64,000 nucleotides of DNA from Pantoea sp. RIT-PI-b (GTDB lineage: Bacteria > Pseudomonadota > Gammaproteobacteria > Enterobacterales > Enterobacteriaceae): positions 124,001-188,000 of the forward strand of contig NZ_LGIS01000030.1 in assembly GCF_001187905.1 (NCBI RefSeq), given 5' to 3'. Within the stretch, counting starts at the first letter, position 1. The number at the start of each line of letters is the position of its first letter. Shown here one piece after another: positions 1 to 8,953 of this stretch. The notes under the pieces were generated by a model. The model did not search any database. It was not told the DNA's origin and saw only the letters and a list, made by a program, of their open reading frames with translations. Position numbers and translations under genes: made by a program.

Positions 1-606
1 CAGAGTAAAGCGCTGCCGGTCTATGCTGTCGCGGGTCAGGTGAGTCACGTACCCACTAATCCGTCGCTCGGCGAACTGCGCACCGTGCTGTGTTATGACG
101 GCTATCTCACGCCGGTCAGCCCCACTTTCGCTACCCATTGTATGGGTGCCAGCTATCACCGTGGCGATACCGCGACTGATTTTCGCGCCGACGACCAGCA
201 AGAAAATCGTCAGCGGCTAATCAACTGCCTACCAGAAAGCGCATGGCCACAGCAGGTAGATATCAGTGACCATCAGGCGCGCTGCGGCGTGCGTTGCGCC
301 ACGCGCGATCATCTGCCGATGAGCGGCAGCGCGCCGGATTACGACGCCACTTTGGCGCAGTATGCGGATCTTCCGGAGCAGCGAGCGCACGGTGCAACCG
401 TGGCCGAGGCGCCAGTGCATGCAGGGTTATTTGTGCTGGGGGCGTTGGGATCGCGCGGCTTGTGCAGCGCACCTTTAGCAGCCGAAGTGCTGGCGGCACA
501 GATGAGCGGTGAACCGCAGCCGCTGGATGCAGCGACGCTGGCGGCCATGCATCCAAATCGCTACTGGGTACGTAAACTGCTGAAGGGCAAAAAGGCGGGT
601 CGATAA
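1..606 (+). CDS. mnmC: MnmC, C-terminal part (tRNA 5-methylaminomethyl-2-thiouridine biosynthesis bifunctional protein), 5' truncated by the window
   Basis: The reading frame is open from base 1, so only the last 201 residues are present. They match the end of the FAD-dependent oxidoreductase half of MnmC, which removes the carboxymethyl group from cmnm5s2U34 in tRNA; the other half of the enzyme then methylates the product. Visible family features are the GLFVLGALGSRGLCSAPL stretch near the end of the FAD domain and the closing NRYWVRKLLKGKK tail, close to the E. coli terminus. The gene is convergent with yfcL, as in E. coli. An internal ATG at 40 is not the real start. Confidence 0.95.
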   Translation, partial: QSKALPVYAVAGQVSHVPTNPSLGELRTVLCYDGYLTPVSPTFATHCMGASYHRGDTATDFRADDQQENRQRLINCLPESAWPQQVDISDHQARCGVRCATRDHLPMSGSAPDYDATLAQYADLPEQRAHGATVAEAPVHAGLFVLGALGSRGLCSAPLAAEVLAAQMSGEPQPLDAATLAAMHPNRYWVRKLLKGKKAGR

Positions 607-610
607 TCTG

Positions 611-630
611 CGGGGCGAGCGATCGCCCCG
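611..630. terminator. Palindrome between mnmC and yfcL
   Basis: CGGGGCGA-GCGA-TCGCCCCG forms a perfect 8-bp stem with a 4-nt loop, between the convergent ends of mnmC and yfcL. There is no long T-tract on either side, so it may stabilise 3' ends more than it terminates. Confidence 0.5.
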
Positions 631-635
631 AAAGG

Positions 636-917
636 TTAAGCGCTCTGGCGCGCCTGCAGGAACAGATTGTCCCACATGCCAGTGACTAAGGCCTGATCGC
701 GTGGCGACAACTCACCAGCTGCAATGGCTTTTTGCAGGCTGTTGGTGACATGAGTTTGCAGCGCTTCCGGCGTGTGTTCGCCACTCAGCTCAATCTCCGC
801 CACTGCCAGGGTCAGATGACCACGCAGATAGCCGCCAGCAAACAGCTCATCATCGCTGGCGTGATCGACCATGTCATCAATCAGGGCCAGAATGCGGGTC
901 TCAAATTCTACGATCAT
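636..917 (-). CDS. yfcL: YfcL family protein
   Basis: A 93-residue cytosolic protein matching the conserved enterobacterial YfcL family, whose function is unknown. It is acidic in its N-terminal half (FETRILALIDDMVDHASDDE) and ends in WDNLFLQARQ. It lies just downstream of epmC on the same strand with about 30 bp between them, so the two are probably co-transcribed. An AGGAAGAG-type ribosome binding site precedes the ATG. Confidence 0.9.
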   Translation of the reverse strand: MIVEFETRILALIDDMVDHASDDELFAGGYLRGHLTLAVAEIELSGEHTPEALQTHVTNSLQKAIAAGELSPRDQALVTGMWDNLFLQARQSA

Positions 918-947
918 CTCTTCCTCTCTTCTTATATCCTTTGCGGA

Positions 948-1493
948 TTATAGATCTTCCGGCCAAGGGAATTGTGCCGCCGTCAGTGCCGGCGTGCCGT
1001 AATACTGGATTAACGCCTCGATAAAACGTGCCGGTCGCGGCGGAATGCCCTGCTCCAGATAAGTCATCACCTGTGCATGAACCTTGCGCTGAAACGCTAT
1101 GCGATCTGGCTCACAATCGCCTTCGAGATTGTCACAACTTACATTGAAGGGAAAGCCCGCCGCAACGCAGAACAACCACTCCAGCGCCTGCGGTTTAACT
1201 TCCACCGCTTCAAACTGGCTCTGCGTTTGCGCATCGCGGCCGTCCGGGCAGTACCAATAGCCAAAATCCACCAGTTTGCGGCGTGCTTCACCGGCAATGC
1301 ACCAGTGGGAAATTTCGTGCAGCCCGCTGGCATAGTAGCCGTGCGCGAATACCACGCGATTCCACGGTGAGGTTTCATCCGCTGGAAGATAAATAGGTTC
1401 GTCGTCGCCTTTAATTAGACGGGTCTGAAAATCGTCAACAAAGCAGCCATCAAAGATGGCAATCAGCTGATCGTAATGGTGTGTTGTACTCAT
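948..1493 (-). CDS. epmC: Elongation factor P hydroxylase EpmC (YfcM)
   Basis: A 181-residue protein matching EpmC, which hydroxylates the beta-lysylated lysine of elongation factor P, the last step of the EpmA/EpmB/EpmC pathway. The segment FAHGYYASGLHEISHWCIAG carries the His51, His59-Glu60 and His63 cluster expected for metal binding. Length and start fit the family, which runs to about 182 residues. It is followed on the same strand by yfcL. The EF-P gene and epmA/epmB are not in the window. Confidence 0.95.
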   Translation of the reverse strand: MSTTHHYDQLIAIFDGCFVDDFQTRLIKGDDEPIYLPADETSPWNRVVFAHGYYASGLHEISHWCIAGEARRKLVDFGYWYCPDGRDAQTQSQFEAVEVKPQALEWLFCVAAGFPFNVSCDNLEGDCEPDRIAFQRKVHAQVMTYLEQGIPPRPARFIEALIQYYGTPALTAAQFPWPEDL

Positions 1494-1560
1494 AATTTTT
1501 AATCTTTAAAAAAAACCGGCGCCATTGTCGCATTGGCAGCCGGTCTTGACGAGTATTGGA

Positions 1561-2358
1561 TTACAGCGTTGCCAGCCAGGCCATCACTTCGCTGCCGTGG
1601 CTATCCCACAATAATTTGGCGCTCATCACCGCAGAAACCGTCACCACCATCGGGCGGATCAGCTTCTGGCCGCGGCTCAGCACCAGCCTGGCGCCGAGGC
1701 GCGCGCCGATAAAGGCCCCAAGCAGCATAATCGCGCCGGTGCCCCACACTACTTTTCCGCCGAACATAAAGAACAGCAAACTGCCAAAATTCGAAGTGAA
1801 ATTTAGGATTTTGGCGTGGGCGGTGGCTTTGGCCAGATTAAAGCCGCACAGCGTGACAAAGGCCAGCGCGTAAAAGGAACCTGCGCCTGGACCAAAGAAT
1901 CCGTCGTAGAAACCGACGCAGCCGCCGCCGACCAGCGCATAGGGCAAACCCTGCAGGCGACGTTCGCGATCCGCTTCTCCCAAACGTGGCATCAGCAGGA
2001 ACCACAAACCAATGCAGATCAGCAGCAGCGGCAAGATTTGGCGCAGCACATCCGCTTGCAAATGCTGAATCAGAACGGTGCCAGCTATCGCGCCGAGAAA
2101 GGTCATGACGATATTCAGCCACTGCTCATTCAGCTTCACCGCACCGCGACGGATGAAATAGAGGCTGGCGGAGAAGGATCCGCCGACCGACTGCAGTTTA
2201 TTGGTGGCTAGCGCCTGCGCGGGAGAAAGCCCGGCTGCCAGCAACGACGGCACGGTGAGCAAACCACCGCCACCGGCGATGGAGTCGATAAATGCCGCCA
2301 GCATCGCCACAAAAAACAGCACGCCGATGATCAGCGGGCTGACAACAAACCAATCCAT
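1561..2358 (-). CDS. yfcA: TauE/SafE (TSUP) family membrane permease YfcA
   Basis: A 265-residue inner membrane protein of the TauE/SafE sulfite or organosulfur permease family, with about eight hydrophobic segments. The N-terminal AFIDSIAGGGGLLTVPSLLAAGLSP motif and the later GFYDGFFGPGAGSF motif are the two half-repeats typical of the family. The ATG at 2358 was chosen because TTGAGGAAT lies just upstream and the protein then begins like E. coli YfcA; an in-frame upstream extension would run into the ERIC repeat. The substrate is unproven. It is separated from mepA by that repeat. Confidence 0.93.
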   Translation of the reverse strand: MDWFVVSPLIIGVLFFVAMLAAFIDSIAGGGGLLTVPSLLAAGLSPAQALATNKLQSVGGSFSASLYFIRRGAVKLNEQWLNIVMTFLGAIAGTVLIQHLQADVLRQILPLLLICIGLWFLLMPRLGEADRERRLQGLPYALVGGGCVGFYDGFFGPGAGSFYALAFVTLCGFNLAKATAHAKILNFTSNFGSLLFFMFGGKVVWGTGAIMLLGAFIGARLGARLVLSRGQKLIRPMVVTVSAVMSAKLLWDSHGSEVMAWLATL

Positions 2359-2370
2359 TTTATTCCTCAA

Positions 2371-2495
2371 ATAACCGCGATCCTTTGAGCTGCAGCTGCG
2401 TTGGCTGCGCTCGCTCACTCCAGTCACTTACTCAAGTAAGCTCCTGGAGTTGAACGAACTTGCCGCCTTGCTGCAACTCAAATTCTCACGGTTAT
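2371..2495. repeat. ERIC (IRU) repetitive element
   Basis: About 125 bp bounded by ATAACCG (2371-2377) and its inverted copy CGGTTAT (2489-2495). The centre carries CGCTCACTCCAGTCACTTAC and AAGTAAGCTCCTGGAG, matching the conserved cores used for the ERIC2 and ERIC1R primers. It lies between mepA and yfcA, in transcribed spacer on the minus strand, and the last bases of its inverted repeat supply the mepA stop codon. Confidence 0.92.
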
Positions 2496-3319
2496 AGTAA
2501 GTGATGGTCTAATAAAGACTGACATGACGGCGGCAATGGCGGCGGCGTCTTTTTCACCGGCGGCGTGCTGCCAGGTTTTTTCGGCAGGAACCAGCTATCC
2601 AGCTCGGCACCACAGCCATCGCCTGGCGGCTGTGCGGCTTGATCCTCGCACTCCAGACTGCCGGCCGGACAGCGCAGACGCACGTGCATATGCGCGCGAT
2701 GGGCAAACCACGGACGCACCTTATTTAACCACGCGCGATCGCTACCCGCATCGGCACACAGCTGCCGTTTAATCGCCGGGTTGACGAAGATACGTGTGAC
2801 TTCCTCATCTTTCGCTGCCAGTTTAATCAGGCTATCAATTTGGGGTTGCCAGTGACGCGCAATGACCTGCTTATCATCCGCAGAGACCAGATCGAGCGGC
2901 TGCGGCTTCAGCAATTGCTGCGCTGTCCAGCGGGTTTTCGGTAGCTGCAGCCAGATATCAACGTCGAGACCGGTTTGATGGCTGGCGTGGCCGCTGCTGA
3001 AACGTCCACCTGCTGCCATACCCATATCACCAATCAGCACTTGTCCCAGCTGCAGCTGATGAACCTGGGTACTGAGGCGCTGGATAAAGGCGATGAGATC
3101 GGGATGACCGAAATAGCGGCGCTGATCCTGGCGCATCACCTGATAATTTGCTGAGTTAAGCGGCAGCTGTTGCGCACCCACAATACAGCCGTTGGCGAAA
3201 CCACCAATCGACTGGGGAGTGCCGGCAATCGGCTGATGGATTTGCTGCCACGGCGTCGCGGCAACGGCGGCCGCACTGCACAACAGCGCGACACAGGTGA
3301 TGAGCAGACAGCGCATCAT
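2492..3319 (-). CDS. mepA: Penicillin-insensitive murein DD-endopeptidase MepA
   Basis: A 275-residue periplasmic LAS-family metallopeptidase that cuts D-alanyl-meso-diaminopimelate cross-links in peptidoglycan. A signal peptide covers about residues 1-21 (MMRCLLITCVALLCSAAAVA). The zinc-site motifs are visible: GGRFSSGHASHQTGLDVDIW and, near residue 210, WFAHRAHMHVRLRCP. The proline-rich tail PPPLPPSCQSLLDHHLL matches E. coli MepA. The gene sits directly downstream of aroC with a 5-bp gap. Its TAA stop falls within the terminal repeat of the ERIC element. Confidence 0.97.
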   Translation of the reverse strand: MMRCLLITCVALLCSAAAVAATPWQQIHQPIAGTPQSIGGFANGCIVGAQQLPLNSANYQVMRQDQRRYFGHPDLIAFIQRLSTQVHQLQLGQVLIGDMGMAAGGRFSSGHASHQTGLDVDIWLQLPKTRWTAQQLLKPQPLDLVSADDKQVIARHWQPQIDSLIKLAAKDEEVTRIFVNPAIKRQLCADAGSDRAWLNKVRPWFAHRAHMHVRLRCPAGSLECEDQAAQPPGDGCGAELDSWFLPKKPGSTPPVKKTPPPLPPSCQSLLDHHLL

Positions 3320-3324
3320 CGGGC

Positions 3325-4410
3325 TTACCAGCGCGGAACGCTGCTGTTGACGTCACCGTTTTGCGCGCGCTGGCGCAGCAGGTGATCCATCAACACGATC
3401 GCCATCATCGCTTCGGCAATCGGTACCGCACGGATGCCGACGCAAGGATCGTGACGACCTTTAGTGATCATCTCCACTTCTTCGCCGTCACGTGTGATGG
3501 TGTTGCCTGGCACGGTAATGCTCGACGTTGGTTTCATCGCCAGATTGGCACTGATGGTTTGGCCGCTGCTGATGCCGCCTAAAATGCCGCCCGCGTGGTT
3601 GCTCTGGAAACCGTTCGCACGAATTTCATCGCGATGCTGGCTGCCACGCTGGTTGATCACCGCGAAACCGTCGCCGATCTCCACGCCTTTCACCGCGTTG
3701 ATGCTCATCAGCGCATGCGCCAGATCCGCATCCAGACGATCAAACACCGGCTCGCCTAAGCCCGGCGGCACGTTTTCGGCCAGCACGGTGACTTTGGCGC
3801 CAATGGAATCGCCCTCTTTTTTTAGGCCGCGCATCAGTTCATCCAGCGCCTCCAGCTTGGATGCATCCGGGCAGAAGAACGGGTTCTCTTCCACGATGCT
3901 CCAGTCTTTCAACTCGCAGGCCACGTCGCCAATCTGTGCCAGATAGCCGCGCACCACAATGCCGTGCTTCATCTGCAGATACTTCTTGGCAATTGCACCT
4001 GCCGCTACGCGCATCGCGGTTTCACGTGCGGAAGAGCGTCCGCCGCCGCGATAGTCGCGCAGGCCATATTTCTGCTCGTAGGTGTAATCGGCATGACCCG
4101 GACGGAACAGATCTTTGATGGTGCCGTAATCCTGCGAACGCTGATCGGTGTTTTCAATTAGCAGGCCGATCGAGGTGCCGGTGGTGACGCCCTCAAACAC
4201 GCCGGACAAAATTTTCACCTGATCCGGCTCGCGGCGCTGGGTGGTGTAGCGCGAGGTGCCAGGACGACGGCGATCGAGATCGTGCTGAATATCGGCTTCG
4301 GTGAGCGGAATGCCGGGTGGCACGCCATCAACGATGCAGCCCAGCGCAATACCATGCGACTCGCCAAAAGTGGTTACGCGAAAAACTTGTCCGATGCTGT
4401 TTCCGGCCAT
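3325..4410 (-). CDS. aroC: Chorismate synthase
   Basis: A 361-residue FMN-dependent enzyme converting 5-enolpyruvylshikimate-3-phosphate to chorismate, the last shared step of aromatic amino acid synthesis. The N-terminus MAGNSIGQVFRVTTFGESHG carries the first family signature, followed by the DRRRPGTSRYTTQRREPD loop and the GGGRSSARETA and SNHAGGILGG motifs. The ATG at 4410 gives exactly the E. coli length; longer frames start upstream without support. It lies between prmB and mepA, probably in one transcription unit. Confidence 0.98.
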   Translation of the reverse strand: MAGNSIGQVFRVTTFGESHGIALGCIVDGVPPGIPLTEADIQHDLDRRRPGTSRYTTQRREPDQVKILSGVFEGVTTGTSIGLLIENTDQRSQDYGTIKDLFRPGHADYTYEQKYGLRDYRGGGRSSARETAMRVAAGAIAKKYLQMKHGIVVRGYLAQIGDVACELKDWSIVEENPFFCPDASKLEALDELMRGLKKEGDSIGAKVTVLAENVPPGLGEPVFDRLDADLAHALMSINAVKGVEIGDGFAVINQRGSQHRDEIRANGFQSNHAGGILGGISSGQTISANLAMKPTSSITVPGNTITRDGEEVEMITKGRHDPCVGIRAVPIAEAMMAIVLMDHLLRQRAQNGDVNSSVPRW

Positions 4411-4432
4411 GCTGGTTCCTTGTTGCAATGTT

Positions 4433-4452
4433 GCGGGCGAGCACTCGCCCGC
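4433..4452. repeat. Perfect palindrome between prmB and aroC
   Basis: GCGGGCGA-GCAC-TCGCCCGC gives an 8-bp stem with a 4-nt loop in the 46-bp gap between prmB and aroC. It may modulate readthrough into aroC-mepA. No T-tract follows on the minus strand. Confidence 0.5.
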
Positions 4453-4456
4453 GTAT

Positions 4457-5389
4457 TTAGTCTTTAAAGAATGAGAAGTGATGCTGTGCTGCGACAATTT
4501 GCTCACGCGTCAGCATAAACACGCCGTCACCGCCGTTATCGAACTCCAGCCAGGTAAACGGCACATCTGGATATTGATCGATCATGTGCACCATGCTGTT
4601 GCCGACTTCGCAAATCAGCACGCCCTGCTCGGTGAGGTATTCTGGCGCACAGGCCAGAATGCGACGCACCAGTTTCAGGCCATCGCTACCCGCAGCCAGA
4701 CCAAGCTCCGGCTCGTGGCGGTATTCGTTCGGCAGATCGTCCATATCTTCCGCATCCACGTAAGGTGGATTGGTGACGATCAGATCGTATTTTACCGGCG
4801 GCAAGTTGCGGAACAGATCGGCACGAATCGGCGTGACGTGGTTCAGCAAGCCATGCTCTTCAATGTTCTGCTCGGCGACGGCCAGCGCATCGGTGGAGAT
4901 ATCCACTGCATCCACTTCCGCTTCCGGGAAAGCATAAGCACAGGCAATGGCGATGCAGCCGCTGCCGGTACACATATCAAGGATGTGATTGGGCGAATCA
5001 CTGATCAAACCGGCAAAACGGTTCTCAATCAGCTCACCAATCGGCGAACGCGGCACTAATACGCGCTCATCAACGTAAAATTCGTGGCCACAGAACCAGG
5101 CTTTATTGGTGAGATAAGCCACCGGAATGCGCTCGTTAACGCGGCGAATTACGCGCTCGACAATGCGATGCCGCTCGCTAGCGGTCAGGCGCGCGTTGCG
5201 CATATCTTCTGGAATATCCAGCGGCAGCCACAGCGTCGGCAGAACCAGTTGGACTGCTTCGTCCCAGGGATTATCCGTGCCGTGACCGTACCAAATGCCA
5301 GCCGCCGAAAAACGGCTGACAGCCCAGCGCAGCATGTCCTGAATGGTGTGCAGTTCATTCACTGCCTCATCGACGAATATCTTGTCCAC
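4457..5389 (-). CDS. prmB: 50S ribosomal protein uL3 glutamine methyltransferase PrmB
   Basis: A 310-residue SAM-dependent methyltransferase that modifies a glutamine of ribosomal protein L3. It shows the SAM-binding ILDMCTGSGCIAIACAYAFP loop and the NPPY catalytic motif in DLIVTNPPYVDAEDM. The GTG at 5389 (MDKIFVDEAVNELHTIQDML) was chosen because GGAGGG stands just upstream and the length equals the E. coli protein; the frame remains open upstream to an ATG at 5479. It is divergent from smrB, as in E. coli. Confidence 0.96.
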   Translation of the reverse strand: MDKIFVDEAVNELHTIQDMLRWAVSRFSAAGIWYGHGTDNPWDEAVQLVLPTLWLPLDIPEDMRNARLTASERHRIVERVIRRVNERIPVAYLTNKAWFCGHEFYVDERVLVPRSPIGELIENRFAGLISDSPNHILDMCTGSGCIAIACAYAFPEAEVDAVDISTDALAVAEQNIEEHGLLNHVTPIRADLFRNLPPVKYDLIVTNPPYVDAEDMDDLPNEYRHEPELGLAAGSDGLKLVRRILACAPEYLTEQGVLICEVGNSMVHMIDQYPDVPFTWLEFDNGGDGVFMLTREQIVAAQHHFSFFKD

Positions 5390-5548
5390 GTAGCCCTCCG
5401 CAGGCCATAAAATCAATCGGCCGATAGTGTGCCACGAAGCCGGGCAGAATTCAGCGCGGCGAGGTGAAAAAGCTGACATTTGTTAACGCTAACGGTTAAG
5501 GTATGCCACCGGCTGTTAACCAGCCTTTTCTGAACCCATAACCGAGCC

Positions 5549-6097
5549 ATGAGTAAGAAAACGCCGCTAAGCCAGGACGACCAGGAGATGTTCCGCCAGT
5601 TGATGAGTGGAACCCGCAAATTGAAACAGGACACTATCGTACATAAACCGGTGGTGAAAACGCGCGAACGGCCGTTGAAACGTCTGATTTCAGAACAAGC
5701 AGATAATAGCCATTACTTCTCTGACGAGTTTCAGCCGCTGTTATCCAGCGAAGGACCGGTGCGTTATGTGCGTGCTGACGTCAGCCATTACGAGCAGAAA
5801 AAATTGCGTCGCGGCGATTACACGCCGGAAATTTTTCTCGATTTACATGGCTTAACGCAAATGCAGGCTAAACAGGAACTCGGCGCGTTGATCGCCGCCT
5901 GTCGCCGTGAGCATCTGTTCTGCGCCAGCGTGATGACCGGGCACGGCAAACACATTCTCAAGCAGCAAACGCCGCTATGGCTGGCGCAGCATCCGCACGT
6001 GATGGCATTTCATCAGGCACCGAAAATGTTCGGCGGCGACGCGGCGCTGCTGGTACTGATAGAAGTGGAAGAGTGGCAACCGCCAGAACTGCCGTAA
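5549..6097 (+). CDS. smrB: SmrB, Smr-domain endonuclease for ribosome rescue
   Basis: A 182-residue protein of the SmrB (YfcN) family, which cleaves mRNA at collided ribosomes. The C-terminal Smr domain shows the catalytic DLHGLTQMQAK motif at about residues 98-108 and the TGHGKHILKQQTPLWL loop. The N-terminal part (residues 1-85) contains the basic, collision-recognising extension. It is divergent from prmB. Confidence 0.95.
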   Translation: MSKKTPLSQDDQEMFRQLMSGTRKLKQDTIVHKPVVKTRERPLKRLISEQADNSHYFSDEFQPLLSSEGPVRYVRADVSHYEQKKLRRGDYTPEIFLDLHGLTQMQAKQELGALIAACRREHLFCASVMTGHGKHILKQQTPLWLAQHPHVMAFHQAPKMFGGDAALLVLIEVEEWQPPELP

Positions 6098-6118
6098 AGG
6101 CTGCGGTATATCAGGATA

Positions 6119-6136
6119 GGGCCGCATTGGCGGCCC
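6119..6136. terminator. Hairpin between smrB and sixA
   Basis: GGGCCGC-ATTG-GCGGCCC lies in the 48-bp gap between the convergent smrB and sixA. A bidirectional transcript end is likely, but there is no strong T-tract. Confidence 0.5.
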
Positions 6137-6145
6137 ACAGAGAGA

Positions 6146-6628
6146 TTAAATTGCTTTGGCCAATTTTGACGGACTGACCTGCCACTCCAGCTTACCTTCG
6201 CAGGCATCTGCATCAAAGTTTACGCAGGCTATCGCTGAGGTGGCGAACATTGGCGGCGCTTCCTGCGGGCAAAGTTCAGACACCAGATAACCCACCAGCG
6301 GCAGATGCGAAATCACCAATGCTGACTTAACGCCTTTCTGCGCCAGCGCCTGCAGATAACAGGCCACCATGCCTGGATCGCCACCCGGCGTCAGTTCCGG
6401 CAACACATCCTGCCCTTCCGGCAACTTCAGCGTTTCACGTACCGTTGCGAGCGTTTGCTCGGCACGCAAATAGGGACTGACTAAAACCCGATCGATTTCT
6501 GGCGTTTTGCCGTTGAGCCAGCTCGCCATTTGACGCGATTCGTCACAGCCACAGAGGGTGAGAGGACGAACTGAATCACTCGCTGCTTCCAGAGCTGCGT
6601 CGCCATGACGCATGATAAAAACTTGCAT
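6146..6628 (-). CDS. sixA: Phosphohistidine phosphatase SixA
   Basis: A 160-residue histidine phosphatase. MQVFIMRHGDAA carries the catalytic RHG with His8, and SHLPLVGY provides the second histidine, His108. In E. coli SixA dephosphorylates His-containing phosphotransfer proteins such as NPr of the nitrogen PTS. The ATG at 6628 places the RHG motif correctly; longer in-frame starts add an unrelated leader. It lies downstream of fadJ on the same strand, separated by about 195 bp. Confidence 0.96.
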   Translation of the reverse strand: MQVFIMRHGDAALEAASDSVRPLTLCGCDESRQMASWLNGKTPEIDRVLVSPYLRAEQTLATVRETLKLPEGQDVLPELTPGGDPGMVACYLQALAQKGVKSALVISHLPLVGYLVSELCPQEAPPMFATSAIACVNFDADACEGKLEWQVSPSKLAKAI

Positions 6629-6823
6629 AAAGCACCGCTGTTGTTTGTCGATATCGCCCGGTACCACAGCACCAGACGCTTCATTCTGCGAATGAACGGT
6701 GTGTTTTACCCCAATGGCTTCAGTATAGTCAACCGGTTGTTTATTAAATAAGCATATCTCAGAATGGTGCCGCGCAAGCCGCTGCGCGTCCACCATACTA
6801 ACCCGCTGAATCTGTGCGCCTAT

Positions 6824-8953
6824 TCATGATTGTGCAGAAGTGTAAAAATTCGTTTGTTCTTCTGACAATGCAATCAGCGCCTCACAAGGCGTAAAACGTT
6901 CGCCGTATTGCTGCATTAATGACCTTAATGCTTTAACGATATCGCCAACTCCGCGCTGATCCATATAGCGGAACGGCCCACCGAGAAATGGCGGGAAACC
7001 GATGCCAAACACGGCAGCGATATCCCCGTCACGCGCGTTGCGGATCACCGCTTCATCCAGGCAACGTGCCGCCTCATTTAGCAGCATCATGACGCAGCGT
7101 TCGGCAATTTGCGTTTCGCTCTGCCTCGCCTGCGGCTTGGTGTTCAACAAGCTGTAGATGGACGCATCCGCTTTGCGTTTACCCGGCCAGCGCGAGCGTT
7201 GATAGAGATAGAAACCTTTGTGGTTTTTGCGCCCTTTCCTGCCGTCAGCGAGAATCGCGTTCGCAGCGGCGGGCGCGCTAAAACGTGCGCCATAAGCCTG
7301 CTCAAGAATCGGGCTGATTTTACTGCCGACATCAATTCCCACTTCATCCAGCAGCTGCAGCGGCCCAACCGGGAAACCGAATTTGACCAGCGCACGGTCG
7401 ATATGCTCGATCGGCTCACCTTCCTGCAAACAGTGCAGTGCTTCATTTATATACGGCGTAAGGATGCGGTTGACGTAAAAGCCAGGACGATCGGCTACAA
7501 CCACCGCAGTTTTTCCCTGCTGCCGTGCCAGCTGCACCGTATTCGCCAGCGTTTGTGCCGAGGTGTTGGCATGCGGAATCACCTCAACCAGCGGCATTTT
7601 GTCTACCGGACTAAAGTAATGCAGGCCGATAACATTTTCGGGACGCTGCGCATTGGCAGCGATATCGCCAATCGGTAATGACGAGGTGTTGGAGGCAAAA
7701 ATCGTATGCGGCTGGCAATGACTTTCAATTTCGCTAACCATCTGCTGCTTAAGCGCTAAATCCTCAAACACCGCTTCAATCACCACATCGCGCTGACTAA
7801 AACCCTGGTAATCAATACCGCCGCTAATGCGCGCCATGTGCTGCTGACGTTCGGCTGCTTTCAGCTGGCGCCGTTTCACCTTTTTACTCAGCAGATCCCA
7901 GCTGTACTCAAGAGCATGATTCACGCCGCTGAGATTGATGTCTTTAATACGCACCGGTAATCCGGCTTTCAACGCCGTAACGCTGGCAATGCCGCCGCCC
8001 ATCAACCCGCCGCCCAGTACGCCAATCTGTTTTAGCGTTTGCGGTTCGACACTCGCCATCGCCTCTTTCTTTAAAGCGGTTGAGGCGAAAAACAGGCTGC
8101 GCAGCGCCGCCGATTCAGGCGTCATCGCCAACTGGCCAAAGGCGCGTGCTTCTGCTTCATGCCCGGCGGCGCTGCCCTGCTCCACACCGATGCGTACCAC
8201 CTGCAGAATGCGCTCGGCTGCCGGATAGTTACCCTGGGTTTTGCTGTGGGTTTGACGCTGGGCTAGGGAAAACAGCACCTGACGCGCAATCGGTCCCTGC
8301 AGCAGGCGATCGCGGCGCGATAGCTCCCGGCGTGTGCCTTTTCCTTTATGTACGCATGCAATCGCTGTATCCAGCAGAATCGATTGCGGCACCGCATCGT
8401 CAACAATGCCGAGCTTGAGTGCCTGTTTAGCCCGCAGCTGTTTGCCCGTAAGGATTAACGGCAGCGCCTGCTGCACGCCAATCAGCCGTGGCAAACGCTG
8501 CGTGCCGCCGGAACCTGGCAATAAACCGAGCTGTACTTCCGGCAAACCGAGACGCGTTTTGTCATCCAGTGAACAGATGCGCGCATCGCAGGCTAACGCC
8601 AGTTCCAGGCCGCCGCCAAGGCAGGCACCGTGAATCGCCGCCACCACCGGAAACGGCAACGCGGCGATCATCGCCATCACATCCTGGCCCTGCCTCGCCA
8701 GCGCTTCAGCTTCTTCCGCCGTTTTGCAGCTGGCAATCATGCTGATATCCGCACCGGCAACAAAGTTATCGCGCTTGCCGGAGATCAACACCAAACCCGC
8801 CAAATCCTTATGGCTGCGTGCTTCATCCAGCACCGCTTTAATCTGTGGCACAAACTCGGCCTTCAGCGTGTTCATCTTCTCGCCCGGCACATCGATGGTA
8901 ATCACACCGACGTGGTCAAGCCGCATCTGTAAATGAAAAGCAGATTCACTCAT
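6824..8953 (-). CDS. fadJ: Fatty acid oxidation complex alpha subunit FadJ
   Basis: A 709-residue multifunctional enzyme of the anaerobic/alternative beta-oxidation complex. The N-terminal enoyl-CoA hydratase part shows AAIHGACLGGGLELALACDARI. The 3-hydroxyacyl-CoA dehydrogenase part starts at about residue 310 with the NAD-binding VLGGGLMGGGIASV and includes GLHYFSPVDKMPLVEVIPH with the catalytic histidine. Its start codon overlaps the fadI stop by one base (TAATG), indicating translational coupling with its thiolase partner. Expression is expected to follow the FadR site before fadI. Confidence 0.97.
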   Translation of the reverse strand: MSESAFHLQMRLDHVGVITIDVPGEKMNTLKAEFVPQIKAVLDEARSHKDLAGLVLISGKRDNFVAGADISMIASCKTAEEAEALARQGQDVMAMIAALPFPVVAAIHGACLGGGLELALACDARICSLDDKTRLGLPEVQLGLLPGSGGTQRLPRLIGVQQALPLILTGKQLRAKQALKLGIVDDAVPQSILLDTAIACVHKGKGTRRELSRRDRLLQGPIARQVLFSLAQRQTHSKTQGNYPAAERILQVVRIGVEQGSAAGHEAEARAFGQLAMTPESAALRSLFFASTALKKEAMASVEPQTLKQIGVLGGGLMGGGIASVTALKAGLPVRIKDINLSGVNHALEYSWDLLSKKVKRRQLKAAERQQHMARISGGIDYQGFSQRDVVIEAVFEDLALKQQMVSEIESHCQPHTIFASNTSSLPIGDIAANAQRPENVIGLHYFSPVDKMPLVEVIPHANTSAQTLANTVQLARQQGKTAVVVADRPGFYVNRILTPYINEALHCLQEGEPIEHIDRALVKFGFPVGPLQLLDEVGIDVGSKISPILEQAYGARFSAPAAANAILADGRKGRKNHKGFYLYQRSRWPGKRKADASIYSLLNTKPQARQSETQIAERCVMMLLNEAARCLDEAVIRNARDGDIAAVFGIGFPPFLGGPFRYMDQRGVGDIVKALRSLMQQYGERFTPCEALIALSEEQTNFYTSAQS

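Noticed and set aside
1501..1560. CCGGCGCCATTG ... GCAGCCGG as the yfcA terminator
   Set aside because: The stem is broken and there is no clean T-tract pattern; it was not listed as a terminator.
3361..3946. Long plus-strand frames opposite aroC, prmB, fadJ, fadI, ccmF and ligA
   Set aside because: They are antisense shadows of GC-rich coding genes with clear protein families on the other strand and lack ribosome binding sites and recognisable domains.
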